From contig OZ242168.1 of the NCBI GenBank assembly GCA_965205275.1, forward strand, positions 186,001-250,000: a stretch of DNA of 64,000 nucleotides, given 5' to 3'. A program made the position numbers and the translations under genes. The notes under the pieces are model-generated. The model saw only the letters and a program-made list of their open reading frames with translations. It was not told where the DNA came from and did no database searches. The DNA comes from WTFY01 sp965205275. Lineage in GTDB: Bacteria > Pseudomonadota > Gammaproteobacteria > UBA4575. Shown here one piece after another: positions 53,912 to 62,607 of this stretch; the stretch's first letter is position 1; each line of letters opens with the position of its first letter.

Positions 53912-55792
53912 TCAGAAGGAATAGTTTGCCGAAAATGCCAGGAAGTCACGGTCGTTCAGGAGATTCGCTGCGCCACCGCCGAACGAGTTGGTATAGGACA
54001 GGCGAGCCTGCCACGAATTCAGGTAGCCTGCATTAAGCGACAGTGTGACCGTCTTGCGGTCTTCAACGAAATTGCCGATCGGTCCTGGCGAGGTGCCGTT
54101 CACGTCATGCGAAAATGCAATCTGCGGCGACAGGTTCACGGGGCCGATGGCGTTGTTGTAGGTCGCCCGTGCGATGGCCCGGTAGCCCCAGGAGAACGCG
54201 TCAGCAAAGCCGCCGCTCTGGGTTGCAGGCTGAATTCCGTACTGCGTGAAGAGCGGATTGGCACTGGTCCATGTGCCCGGTGCCTCGTAACGAAGTTTTG
54301 ATCGTTTCTCCATGCCCTGGACCCGGGTAAAACCGGCCTCGGCCAGGAACACGGTTTGACTGGCCCCGAGCATGGGAAGGGGACCCAGCACCTTGGTGAG
54401 GGCAACCGAGCCCTGCAACACGTCCTTGCGGCGAAAGCCAGTGAGTTCCTCGCCTTGAGCCAGGGCACCGGTCTGGCTGAGGCTGAACAGGGTTCCTGCA
54501 TTCCGAAGCGGTTCCAGTGGATGTCCCATGGGTATTTGTAACAACCGAAGTGGCGACAGGGCAGAGAATAGAAGTTCGGTACTGTCAATCTGAAGCGGCT
54601 GGTCCCGGCGATAGGAGACCTCGCCCTGGATGGCGAAACCGCTGGTGCCGATCTCGGTGTTGAAGCTCGCACCCATGAGATCGATGTCCTCAGGGAATTC
54701 CCGGAAATAGCGGGCAGAACCGGCGTAGCCTTGGGCGGACTGTACAGCACTCAACATGCCTGCGCGGGCCGAGAGCAGCGGCAGGCGGCTGTGGATACGC
54801 GCATAGTAGAAACCCAGTTCAATGTCATTGAGTATGGGTGCGAAATAGCGCAGCGCCAGACCGAACTGGCCCTGATCGTCGGCATCCCGGTCGCTGGCGC
54901 GTGGCACACGGGAGCATAGACCTGGGCATCTCGGGTCCGGTGAACCTTCGTTATCGTCGCCGCCGCCCAGCTGGCCGAATCCGAGATGGACGGTGTCCGC
55001 GCCGGGACTCGCGGCATCGCTGGTCGAGAAAAACGTGCCCGCCGGCTCAAGCTCGGTATGAGTCCATCGGAACTGGTAGAAGCTTTCCAGAGACAGGTTG
55101 TCGGTAAGGCCGATCTTGATATTGGCCACAGAAACCGGTTCCAGCACGTCACGCACTTCCGCGCCCGCCACGCGGACCTTGGAACTGTCTACCGGGTTGA
55201 TCGAGTTGAGACCGTTGCGGATAAAAACCGTTTCTCCCCAGCTGATCACCTGATCACCGAGGCGAATTGAAAGCGGGGTCCCGCCCAAGTCAAAATTGCC
55301 GCTGACATAGGCGTCCAGAAGATTGATGTCGTATCCGGCATGTTTCTTGGCACTGCGCGACAAGGATGTGCGCTCGGTGCTGCTGTCAGCAATGGCCGTA
55401 TCGTAAAAATAGGACGCGCGGAGGAACAAACCCAGATTTTGCCGGTTGAGTTCCAGTTCGTATGTGACCTTCATGTTGGCGGAGACAAAATCGCCCGTGT
55501 CATAGTTGAGGTTGCCATCATCTTCGTTGAAGGAATGGGCAGTGCCTCCGTTTGAGACAGCGATCAAATTGTTCTTTCGTCCCTGGGTACGTATCGCTGC
55601 GCCGGCCGAGACTGTGGTATCAAAATATCCCGTGATGCCGCTCTCGTTGCGGGGCAGCTCCACGGCCAGGGATTGGCAGGGCAGCGCACTGGCCAACGTC
55701 AGCCAGGCCACTACAGTTGTGCAAGCGCCGGACGGCCATGGGAACCCCAAACCGAAACGGCTGAAGCCTGTTTGTATTTTCCCCCCTAACAT
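53912..55792 (-). CDS. DUF1302 outer-membrane beta-barrel protein
   Basis: 626 residues from the ATG at 55792. A signal peptide (to about residue 45) is followed by many alternating beta strands (GYFDTTVSAGAAIRTQGRKN, LSLRL-type strands) and a terminal phenylalanine (DFLAFSANYSF), typical of an outer-membrane barrel. The ribosome binding site AAAGGAG is only one base from this ATG; a TTG at 55831 would be the alternative start. First gene of the operon, 23 bp before DUF1329. Confidence 0.85.
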   Translation of the reverse strand: MLGGKIQTGFSRFGLGFPWPSGACTTVVAWLTLASALPCQSLAVELPRNESGITGYFDTTVSAGAAIRTQGRKNNLIAVSNGGTAHSFNEDDGNLNYDTGDFVSANMKVTYELELNRQNLGLFLRASYFYDTAIADSSTERTSLSRSAKKHAGYDINLLDAYVSGNFDLGGTPLSIRLGDQVISWGETVFIRNGLNSINPVDSSKVRVAGAEVRDVLEPVSVANIKIGLTDNLSLESFYQFRWTHTELEPAGTFFSTSDAASPGADTVHLGFGQLGGGDDNEGSPDPRCPGLCSRVPRASDRDADDQGQFGLALRYFAPILNDIELGFYYARIHSRLPLLSARAGMLSAVQSAQGYAGSARYFREFPEDIDLMGASFNTEIGTSGFAIQGEVSYRRDQPLQIDSTELLFSALSPLRLLQIPMGHPLEPLRNAGTLFSLSQTGALAQGEELTGFRRKDVLQGSVALTKVLGPLPMLGASQTVFLAEAGFTRVQGMEKRSKLRYEAPGTWTSANPLFTQYGIQPATQSGGFADAFSWGYRAIARATYNNAIGPVNLSPQIAFSHDVNGTSPGPIGNFVEDRKTVTLSLNAGYLNSWQARLSYTNSFGGGAANLLNDRDFLAFSANYSF

Positions 55793-56076
55793 GCTCCTTT
55801 CCCTTCTTCTACGACACTGAAACGTTAGCAAAAAGTGAACAGCTTCTGTAGCCTGCCTGTCAGCAAGGTGAACCGCTACACGTCAGCGGCTGTGGCAGCT
55901 TGAGTGCTGGAAATCTGGACGTGGTCAATCTGTCCGAATCCACTCGCCGCAGGCTTCCACGGTATCCCATGCCCGCGGCTTTATCAAGTTGACTGACGGC
56001 CTCTTCCTGACTCTGGGCGCTCCGTGGGACCATGCGGATGGTTTATGTACTACTACTGACATTTTGATGTTTTTAC

Positions 56077-56121
56077 TTGCCAAAATGAGGAAAGTTCTGT
56101 ATTAATCAATTTAATTAAATT
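56077..56121 (+). promoter_or_regulatory. Promoter and palindromic operator of the phd-type antitoxin gene
   Basis: TTGCCA (56077-56082) and TATTAA (56100-56105) are 17 bp apart. Immediately downstream is a perfect 14-bp palindrome AATTTAATTAAATT (56108-56121), well placed for autorepression by the antitoxin. The ~280 bp between the DUF1302 gene and this promoter hold no gene. Confidence 0.55.
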
Positions 56122-56141
56122 AATCATTTTTGAGGTCAGCG

Positions 56142-56411
56142 ATGAATACTTATAGTGCTACCGATGCCAAGCGAGAATTTGGTGAAGTCCTGATGAAATC
56201 CCAGCGTGCTCCGGTCAGTGTGACAAGAAACGGTAAACCTATTGCCGTCGTTGTGTCAGAAGTCGAATATCGGCGATTGAAACTTCAGGCTTTGCGTGCT
56301 GCATTGATTGAAGGTGAACAAAGCGGTGACGCGGGTGTGCCGGGCATGGCGGCAATCAAGAAAAAAGTACGGATCAAAGCCGGATTGCTGCCAGCGGGTC
56401 AAGATGCATAA
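56142..56411 (+). CDS. Phd/YefM-family antitoxin, orphan
   Basis: 89 residues from the ATG at 56142 (TGAGGT upstream). The Phd/YefM DNA-binding fold is visible: MNTYSATDAKREFGEVLMKS, then APVSVTRNGKPIAVVVSEVEYRRLK. These proteins dimerise, bind their own operator and neutralise a RelE- or Doc-type toxin through the C-terminus. No toxin gene follows on either strand within 480 bp, so this is an orphan or the toxin was lost. Confidence 0.85.
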   Translation: MNTYSATDAKREFGEVLMKSQRAPVSVTRNGKPIAVVVSEVEYRRLKLQALRAALIEGEQSGDAGVPGMAAIKKKVRIKAGLLPAGQDA

Positions 56412-56886
56412 ACAAACCAAGTAAGACTACATATACATTATTTCAAATGCTGGATCATCCGGTTAAGAAGTATTCAAAATTGGGCGTACAAGACATTTTG
56501 ATCCATTGGACCGGGTCCAAAGAACCTAGGGATGTTTCAGTACCTTTCTATTATTTGATGTTCATGCGATGACTCACTTACATAAAACAACAGGTTAAAT
56601 CCGGGTTTTCAAGTCAATAGGTTGGTTCCCTGGGAACCAACCTATTGACTTCAGGGTTCAGGTCTAAGCTGCTGTTTTCCGGTAACGCGGACGAGGGTTC
56701 CGAACCGCGACGCCTTGCGTGCGGTTTTCCACTTGCCGGTCCGACCCCGTTATGGGCCCATGGTGCAATATAAAATAATTAAATTTTGTATTGCTGGATA
56801 TTCTTTGTGTATTTACTTTCCAGTTTTTATTACATCGTTATTTCAAAGATGTACCGCTATGTTTCGGAAAATTCTCAGAAGAAGTT
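56412..56886. other. 475-bp gene-free stretch around a long palindrome
   Basis: No coding signal. It contains the 41-bp palindrome at 56611-56651 (listed separately) and a shorter one, GGACCGGGTCC, near 56510. Local A/T-rich and G/C-rich blocks alternate, suggesting a patchwork of remnants. Confidence 0.4.
56611..56651. repeat. Perfect 20-bp inverted repeat with a 1-base spacer
   Basis: The left arm AAGTCAATAGGTTGGTTCCC, a single T, then its exact reverse complement. No T run follows on either strand, so it is not a standard intrinsic terminator. It could be the ends of a miniature element, a recombination site or a protected transcript end. Confidence 0.8.
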
Positions 56887-57045
56887 TTAGGTTTCATACA
56901 CTACAATCTCAATGTCTTTGAATTTTTTCAGTAACGGTTCTAAAACAGAATCACCTTTTGTGCAAATCGCTACTGATTTTATTGAACGAGGTTTATACCG
57001 TTTCATCAGTTCTTTCGAGAACACGGTTTGACCTATGAGATACAT
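56887..57045 (-). CDS. Small hypothetical ORF after the HNH nuclease gene
   Basis: 52 residues (MYLIGQTVFSKELMKRY, then SVAICTKGDSVLEPLLKKF, ending EIVVYET); a GTG two codons upstream could also start it. Alternating hydrophobic strands and charged helices look protein-like, perhaps the N-terminal end of a larger alpha/beta protein. No family recognised. It lies 52 bp downstream of the HNH nuclease gene on the same strand. Confidence 0.35.
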   Translation of the reverse strand: MYLIGQTVFSKELMKRYKPRSIKSVAICTKGDSVLEPLLKKFKDIEIVVYET

Positions 57046-57097
57046 GCCCACTGAGCAGTACGCCTTGGTGAGTTATTGATCCGGAAACTTCACTGAC

Positions 57098-57874
57098 TCA
57101 ATCGCACTTCTCGGCAGTAAGCTGCTTCATTGCAGCATCTTCCTTCGGTGGAAGCGCCAGGTCATAGAGTGTGATCACACGGGTGAACCGCAACAGGTAC
57201 TGGCAATGAAAGTCTGGAGCGGGCGGAAGCCATTCGAGAGGCCCGGCAGCACCCTTGATACGATTCACCGCCGCCTCGACTGCCAGGAGATTCGCGGGAT
57301 CGTTCATGAACCGCCATTGCTTCTCGGGTTCCCAACGGTCCGCACCCCGTTTCCAGGCATAGAAAAGTGGGACCAGATGGTCGATATCCAGATCCCGTGC
57401 AGCGGTATGGATTGCCCCGGTGTAGGGATCGTTCCAGCGGCCATGTACCACTTGGCACCCGTCTTCGGAGAGACTCACCGGGTCGGTTGAAAGTGAAATC
57501 AGCCTCTCATGTCTCGTGTTCTGACAGTCATCATCGTCATCGCCCCATCCCCCGAACACCCTCCGGTCATACCTGCCGGAAGGCGGCAGCGTGGCAGGAT
57601 CGTCAGACGGTGGCGTTGCAGTGGGATTATCAGAAGATACGACCGAACAATCTCCCTGACCACGCTTGGGAGGGCGCCCACCGCTGGCAAGGCAGGCGTC
57701 AATGGTATCGAATGCGGTGTACTTCGAGGTCCGGTTATAATACTGCCCGCCCGGACAATGGCAGATACCGGACTTCGACTTCTTGACCTCCTGCGCCGTA
57801 GCCTCGCTTGCGATACCAACCGGCATGGCAAGAACAGCCACCAGGACCCACAATAACCCTGCATGCTTACTCAT
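57098..57874 (-). CDS. Secreted HNH/DUF1524-type nuclease
   Basis: 258 residues from the ATG at 57874. A signal peptide (1-28, ending ATAQ), a cysteine-bearing N-terminal part, a proline-rich acidic linker (about 80-118) and a C-terminal HNH domain: DIDHLVPLFYAW (Asp165-His166), NDPANLLAVEAAVNRIKGA and the tryptophan-proline end EWLPP. This is the GmrSD-C/DUF1524 pattern, in extracellular bacterial nucleases as well as defence proteins. With a signal peptide, a periplasmic or extracellular DNase is most likely. Confidence 0.85.
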   Translation of the reverse strand: MSKHAGLLWVLVAVLAMPVGIASEATAQEVKKSKSGICHCPGGQYYNRTSKYTAFDTIDACLASGGRPPKRGQGDCSVVSSDNPTATPPSDDPATLPPSGRYDRRVFGGWGDDDDDCQNTRHERLISLSTDPVSLSEDGCQVVHGRWNDPYTGAIHTAARDLDIDHLVPLFYAWKRGADRWEPEKQWRFMNDPANLLAVEAAVNRIKGAAGPLEWLPPAPDFHCQYLLRFTRVITLYDLALPPKEDAAMKQLTAEKCD

Positions 57875-57943
57875 CAAAATCCTGTTTATGGTCCACCTCG
57901 TCTCAACAAATACTAAAAAGTACCGGAGTCCTCTTCCAGTGAT

Positions 57944-58585
57944 TCATGGTTTAAGGATCTCAAGCAACTGCAACACATAAGGGAGGATACGCTCTACCAG
58001 TACTTTCACACCCTTGGCGTTTGGATGGATACCATCGGCCTGATTCAAGGCTTCTACTGCCGCGACCCCCTCCAGAAAAAAAGGATATAACAGGACCTGG
58101 TACCGCGTTGCCAGATACAGATAAATCGAATTGTACTGCTGGCCATATTCCAGCCCCAGATTTGGCGGTGCTGCCATGCCAAGCAGTAACACCGGCAGTT
58201 GCCTCCTTTGTAACTGCTCCAGTATCTGTTCCAGATTATGGCGGGTGAGTGCCGGATCAATGGCGCGCAGGCCATCATTGGCGCCCAGAGCTACAATGAC
58301 CGCATCGGGATTATCGGCCAGAGCCCAGCCCAGGCGTGCCAGTCCTCCGGCAGTGGTATCGCCGGAAACACCGCCATTGATAAGCACGACATTGTGCCCC
58401 ATGGCCGATAATGCCTGTTGCATTTGTGCAGGAAAACTCTGTGCCTGCGATAAACCCAGGCCTGCGGTCAAACTGTCCCCCAGAACCAGAATGCGCACCG
58501 GCCGGGCAGCCTCCAGCGAACTGAATGCCAGTGCAAGTACCCAAAACAGGGTTACTATGGTGCAGCGCTGTGTACTGTCGCTCAT
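57944..58585 (-). CDS. tesA: SGNH esterase/thioesterase I (TesA, lysophospholipase L1)
   Basis: 213 residues. A signal peptide (1-27) is followed by the four SGNH blocks: GDSLTAGLG (catalytic Ser), INGGVSGDTTAGG, ALGANDGLRA and DGIHPNAKG (Asp-His of the triad). A periplasmic broad-range esterase. Divergent from the ABC ATPase gene with 26 bp between the starts, the tesA-ybbA-ybbP arrangement of E. coli. Confidence 0.93.
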   Translation of the reverse strand: MSDSTQRCTIVTLFWVLALAFSSLEAARPVRILVLGDSLTAGLGLSQAQSFPAQMQQALSAMGHNVVLINGGVSGDTTAGGLARLGWALADNPDAVIVALGANDGLRAIDPALTRHNLEQILEQLQRRQLPVLLLGMAAPPNLGLEYGQQYNSIYLYLATRYQVLLYPFFLEGVAAVEALNQADGIHPNAKGVKVLVERILPYVLQLLEILKP

Positions 58586-58611
58586 CGTGCTTTGAAGAAG
58601 GAGTTAATAGT

Positions 58612-59319
58612 TTGCCCTTGAACAGGTCGTCCCCCAATCATACTGAAGAACGTATTATCGTTCTGGAGAATGTGCATCTAACCTTACCCAGCACGGCGGG
58701 TCCGGTAGCGGTTTTACGCGGTATCGATCTGCAGGTTTGTGCCGGGGAAACCATCAGTGTCGTCGGCCCGTCCGGTTCCGGCAAGTCTACCCTGATGATG
58801 ATCATGGCGGGCCTGGAGTGTCCCTCGCAGGGTCGTGTACAGGTCGCGGGTCAGGAACTTACCCGGCTGGATGAAGACCGCCTGGCCCTGTTTCGTCGCG
58901 ACCATATCGGTATTGTCTTTCAGGCCTTCCACCTGATACCTACCATGACCGCGCTGGAGAATGTCATGATCCCGTTGGAGTTCGCCGGTCAGAAAAATGC
59001 TTTTCACCGGGCACAGCAAAGTCTGGAAGAGGTGGGTCTGGGGCATCGCCTGAGTCATTATCCGGGCCAGCTATCCGGTGGTGAACAGCAGCGCACCGCA
59101 CTGGCTCGGGCGCTGGCACCGGAGCCGGCACTGCTGCTTGCCGATGAACCCACCGGCAATCTGGACGGTGCTACCGGCCGGCAAATCATTGAGTTGATGT
59201 TCGCGCTCAGCGCAAAGCAGAATGCGACCCTGATTCTGATTACCCACGACACGGATCTGGCCGCTCGCTGCAGCCGCCAGGTCCGTGTCCGTGACGGTTT
59301 GATTGAGGCCGGTCCCTGA
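58612..59319 (+). CDS. ybbA: ABC transporter ATP-binding protein YbbA (LolD/MacB type)
   Basis: 235 residues from the TTG at 58612, eight bases after AAGGAG; the frame is open farther upstream but without homology. Walker A GPSGSGKST, signature LSGGEQQRTALARAL and Walker B LLLADEPTGNLDG. In E. coli YbbA works with the FtsX-like permease YbbP. Here the permease gene directly downstream is truncated, leaving the ATPase without its partner. Confidence 0.92.
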   Translation: MPLNRSSPNHTEERIIVLENVHLTLPSTAGPVAVLRGIDLQVCAGETISVVGPSGSGKSTLMMIMAGLECPSQGRVQVAGQELTRLDEDRLALFRRDHIGIVFQAFHLIPTMTALENVMIPLEFAGQKNAFHRAQQSLEEVGLGHRLSHYPGQLSGGEQQRTALARALAPEPALLLADEPTGNLDGATGRQIIELMFALSAKQNATLILITHDTDLAARCSRQVRVRDGLIEAGP

Positions 59320-59347
59320 CCGGCGCACCGGGACCAGTTATAGCCGC

Positions 59348-59640
59348 ATGAACAGCCTGCGCATTGCCGCCACCCTGGCCCGTCGTGAATTGCGTGGCGG
59401 CCTGAAAGGGTTCCGTATTTTTCTAGCCTGCCTGACTCTGGGGGTGGCTGCTATCGCGGCCGTGCAATCGGTTTCCAGCGCGATTACGGCAGGTCTGCAA
59501 AGCGATGGTCGTATTCTCCTGGGAGGCGATATCGCCTTTCAAAAGCTGTATACCGGCATCAGCCGCGAGCAGCACGCCTATATCAAGCGGGGGACAAAGA
59601 TGATCAGCCGCTTTGTGGAAACACGGACCATGGGCAGGCG
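59348..59640 (+). pseudogene. ybbP: N-terminal fragment of the YbbP-type FtsX-like permease
   Basis: About 97 residues (MNSLRIAATLARRELRGGLK, a first transmembrane segment, SDGRILLGGDIAFQKLY, ending near VETRTM) of a protein normally over 800. After roughly 59,640 the sequence stops resembling the family and the opposite strand carries a different gene fragment. The fragment begins 28 bp after ybbA. The exact breakpoint is uncertain by about 20 bp. Confidence 0.88.
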
Positions 59641-60199
59641 GGTCATTGGGATTGATTGTGTCATATCCGTACTTGTGATCGGATGCCCAGGCACGGGCAG
59701 ACCGTATTGCGGCCCAGAGTTCTTCCTTATGGCTGGATAGCCATTTGTCAATAAGCGCAGCACGTAATCGCTGTCTGGCTGTTGGGTCGTCGCGCAGGCA
59801 AACATACAGTTCAGGATCCAGCTCCACGAAATCCGTGTCTTCCTCAACCTTGTGGTGGCTGCTGCTGCCAAGCTTGTTACGTGCCTGCCAGGTATCCAGT
59901 TTAGGACGGTCTGGCATCAGGTGAAGATCCCAGAAATCCTTGGCGTCTAGGAAGACAAAAGGGTAGTGCGCTTTCCTCTTTTTCCCTGCTTTCTGGCTTT
60001 TAACAATGTCGGAATAACGGTCAAAATGTTCAAGCAGGCGGGGTTCATAATGAATCGCGTTTTTGGTGATGGTGCCCTGTTCTATGGCTTCGATCACTGC
60101 CAGGAGCAGGCATGGTTGGTGTGGTGCTGGCTCTTTTACATGCTGATTTCCACGATTAATGTTCAGTCTCCTGAATGCATCTTCGAATTTTTCGATCAT
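59640..60199 (-). pseudogene. N-terminal fragment of a phosphorothioate-DNA-binding (SBD)-HNH type restriction enzyme
   Basis: About 187 residues from the ATG at 60199 (another at 60208). The pattern MIEKFEDAFRRLNINRG, EPAPHQPCLLLAVIEAIEQG, YPFVFLDAKDFWDLHLMP, then LDPELYVCLRDD and ALIDKWLSSHKEELWAAI fits the sulfur-binding domain of ScoMcrA-like enzymes, which recognise Dnd-modified DNA. The nuclease (HNH) part that should follow is lost at the junction with the ybbP fragment; the open frame past 59,640 is read-through of that fragment. Family assignment is from memory of the domain pattern. Confidence 0.65.
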
Positions 60200-60350
60200 G
60201 CTGACCATCCCACTAATTCTACTGGATCGAATCTGTCCTATAAAACCCATACCTTTCATCATCCAATACGATTTATACTCTTGCTTGTAAAGCCGGTTCC
60301 GCAGCAAATGAGACCCAAGTAAAATCCATTTTTTTACCACCTTTCCAGCC

Positions 60351-61145
60351 ATGACATCTGCAAAAAGCCAGCCCCCTTTCCTGTCTGTCCTGTACACCAG
60401 CGGTGCCTTGGTGTTGGCAGGCTTCGCCCTGTCAGGCATGGAAGCCGCGCAAGCAAGCGAACTCCCGATGGTCGAGCGTCCGGTTTCCCAGGAACCTGAT
60501 TCTGCCGCGGACGCCGTCGTGCTTGCCGACCGGCTGGCGCAAAGGGAAAGTGCCGACCTGTTGCTGGACCCGGTGCGCCGGGACCGGCTCATTCGCGAGA
60601 TCGGACAAGTCCTGGCGCGAACCCGGGACGCATACCCGGTGGTGGCGGAGATTTCCGCACGACAGGATTATGAGTCTGGAACGCTTCTTCTCGGGCTGGA
60701 ACTGGACCTGCTCAAGGCCGTCTCCGGCCTTGAGCAGCACAAGCCCATTGCAGCGTACACCGGGTATGCGGAGTTCGATGCTTTGAATGCTAAACTCGGC
60801 CTGCCGGGCGTACAGCTTTTCCGCCATGCGGGAGTGCTTGCCCTGCACTTCAGCGGGCTTGTCAACCTTGAGGCGGCGTGCCGGGCATACCAGAAAATAC
60901 CGGGTGTCCGGTTTGCAGAACCCGACACACGGCTTGTAGACGGTCCTGATCTCGAGGTATTGAAGCTGGGCGGGACCTGGTATGTCGTCGCCCGCAAGGC
61001 CTGGGGCGACTGTCCGTCCGGATGTATCCACGAGGAACTCCTTTTCTTTACCGTCGAAAACGGCGGAGTCAGCCGGGTCGAGGCCTCACAGGCGATGGAC
61101 CGGGCCGGGTTTGCGAGGCTCGTTGCGGACAGGGGGTGGCGCTGA
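60351..61145 (+). CDS. Exported protein of unknown function
   Basis: 264 residues. A signal peptide (about 10-36, ending QASE) is followed by a helical region (40-150) and a beta-rich C-terminal part with LGGTWYVVARKAWGDCPSGC and HEELLFFTVENGGVSRVE; the Cys-x4-Cys there could form a disulfide. I do not recognise a family. The start lies about 150 bp from the divergent SBD fragment, and the gene has no same-strand partner before tRNA-His. Confidence 0.7.
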   Translation: MTSAKSQPPFLSVLYTSGALVLAGFALSGMEAAQASELPMVERPVSQEPDSAADAVVLADRLAQRESADLLLDPVRRDRLIREIGQVLARTRDAYPVVAEISARQDYESGTLLLGLELDLLKAVSGLEQHKPIAAYTGYAEFDALNAKLGLPGVQLFRHAGVLALHFSGLVNLEAACRAYQKIPGVRFAEPDTRLVDGPDLEVLKLGGTWYVVARKAWGDCPSGCIHEELLFFTVENGGVSRVEASQAMDRAGFARLVADRGWR

Positions 61146-61218
61146 AGGACCCGGGTATCCCCAGGTCATATTAGCGTAGTCATCGGCAGTCCGAATACGT
61201 TACTATCTACCCCCCGTG

Positions 61219-61293
61219 GTGAGCGTAGCTCAGTGGTAGAGCGCAGGATTGTGGTTCCTGTGGTCGTGGGTTCGATCCCCATCGCTCACCCCA
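61219..61293 (+). tRNA. tRNA-His (anticodon GTG)
   Basis: 75 nt including the extra 5' G (61219) that pairs with discriminator C73, the histidine identity element. Acceptor GTGAGCG/CGCTCAC, anticodon loop TTGTGGT with GTG at 61252-61254, T-arm GTGGGTTCGATCCCCAT, CCA encoded at 61291-61293. Confidence 0.97.
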
Positions 61294-61347
61294 TCCCACA
61301 CCTTTTTAGCTGGCCGAGGCCGGTCTGGTCGGCCGGTAAAACCGGTA

Positions 61348-62229
61348 TCAGCCTGCCTCGGGCCGACGGCTAGTTTTCAGGTAGATCACGATGGCCAGGA
61401 CCAGGCACACGGCGGCCAGATACCCGACCACCTGGTCGTAGGTTCCCGTCAGGAAGGCAAACGGTGAGCCGTCATTCGAGTTGGTGACCCGTTTGAACAG
61501 TTTTATGGTAAATACCCAGCCTGCATGCAGGCCGATGCACAACGCAAGCCGGCCGGTACGGACCCGGACGATTGCCAGCAGGATGCCGGCTGCAAACAGG
61601 GCGATGAACGAATCGAGCACCTGCACCGGATTCAGCAGGAATGAAAAGGCCTCTCCCAGCAGGACAGAACCGCTCATCCAGCTGAGGGCATGCGGGTCCG
61701 GAGACGCCTCGGGTTGCAGGAAATGCACCAGTGCATACAAAAAGGCGGTCGAGGTGACGGCCAGGAATATGGAGCCTCGTCGCCGGACCGCGCTGAGCAG
61801 GGCCCCCCGGAACAGGATTTCCTCGATCAGGGCCACAATGCCCCCTGCAAGGACCGCGTTGACCAGCAGCACCGCCAGGGTGCCCGATGACCAGTCCCAC
61901 CCCGGGTCCAGCACCCGGTTTCGGGACAGGAGCAGCACGGCCACGACCGGTCCCATGATCAGGATACCGGCCCCGAATCCCTTCAGTGCATCGCCCCAGA
62001 ATTGCCTGCGGTTCGCACCGAAGCCGATTTCCTGCCATGAACGGAAACCAAGCTTTCGAAACGCGGCTAGGAATACAATAATGCCAAGCCCCAGCACCGT
62101 GCGGTTTGTGACACGCTCGAACTCCGGCTCAAGCCAGAGGGTCAGCAAGGCATGCACCGGCCAGGCCAGAGCCGCCCCTGCCACCAGTACCGAGGCAAAA
62201 AGAAGAATAAATACAAGCAGTGCGTACAT
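61348..62229 (-). CDS. CPBP-family intramembrane metalloprotease
   Basis: 293 residues with about eight hydrophobic segments. The CPBP/Abi motif 1 is ALIEEILFRGALL (Glu136-Glu137), followed by the second conserved region FLYALVHFLQ with its histidine and a third histidine in CIGLHAGWVF. The family includes CAAX proteases and bacteriocin self-immunity proteins. It sits alone between tRNA-His and tRNA-Leu; the substrate is unknown. Confidence 0.9.
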   Translation of the reverse strand: MYALLVFILLFASVLVAGAALAWPVHALLTLWLEPEFERVTNRTVLGLGIIVFLAAFRKLGFRSWQEIGFGANRRQFWGDALKGFGAGILIMGPVVAVLLLSRNRVLDPGWDWSSGTLAVLLVNAVLAGGIVALIEEILFRGALLSAVRRRGSIFLAVTSTAFLYALVHFLQPEASPDPHALSWMSGSVLLGEAFSFLLNPVQVLDSFIALFAAGILLAIVRVRTGRLALCIGLHAGWVFTIKLFKRVTNSNDGSPFAFLTGTYDQVVGYLAAVCLVLAIVIYLKTSRRPEAG

Positions 62230-62352
62230 ACGTACTCCAGACCGGTTTCAGGGTAGGCGAACCTGATGAGTGGCTTATATCCGTGCGCAGGGTTCAGGTT
62301 ATACTACAAGGTAACGCATCGGGAAGGAATAGGGTATGCGGATATACGAGGA

Positions 62353-62438
<86 letters not shown>

Positions 62439-62607
62439 GATTTGATGGGGTCTGCGAATCCTTGTCACGACGGGCCGGGATGCACTATAGTCCTGCACTC
62501 AAATATAGACGGGGTGCCGGGCATGATGGCCGTCAGGGGCAGCAAAAGCACACCCGCAGCACGTAATTTCTGTACCATGAGGAATGTTTGAATAACGGAT
62601 TGAGCCG

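Noticed and set aside
56715..56921. 68-residue plus-strand ORF after the long palindrome
   Set aside because: Hydrophobic but without a ribosome binding site or family pattern, and it overlaps the better small ORF on the other strand.
59423..60592. 389-residue minus-strand ORF taken as one protein
   Set aside because: Only the middle (about 59,640-60,199) has family-like sequence. The ends are antisense to the ybbP fragment and to the start of the exported protein gene.
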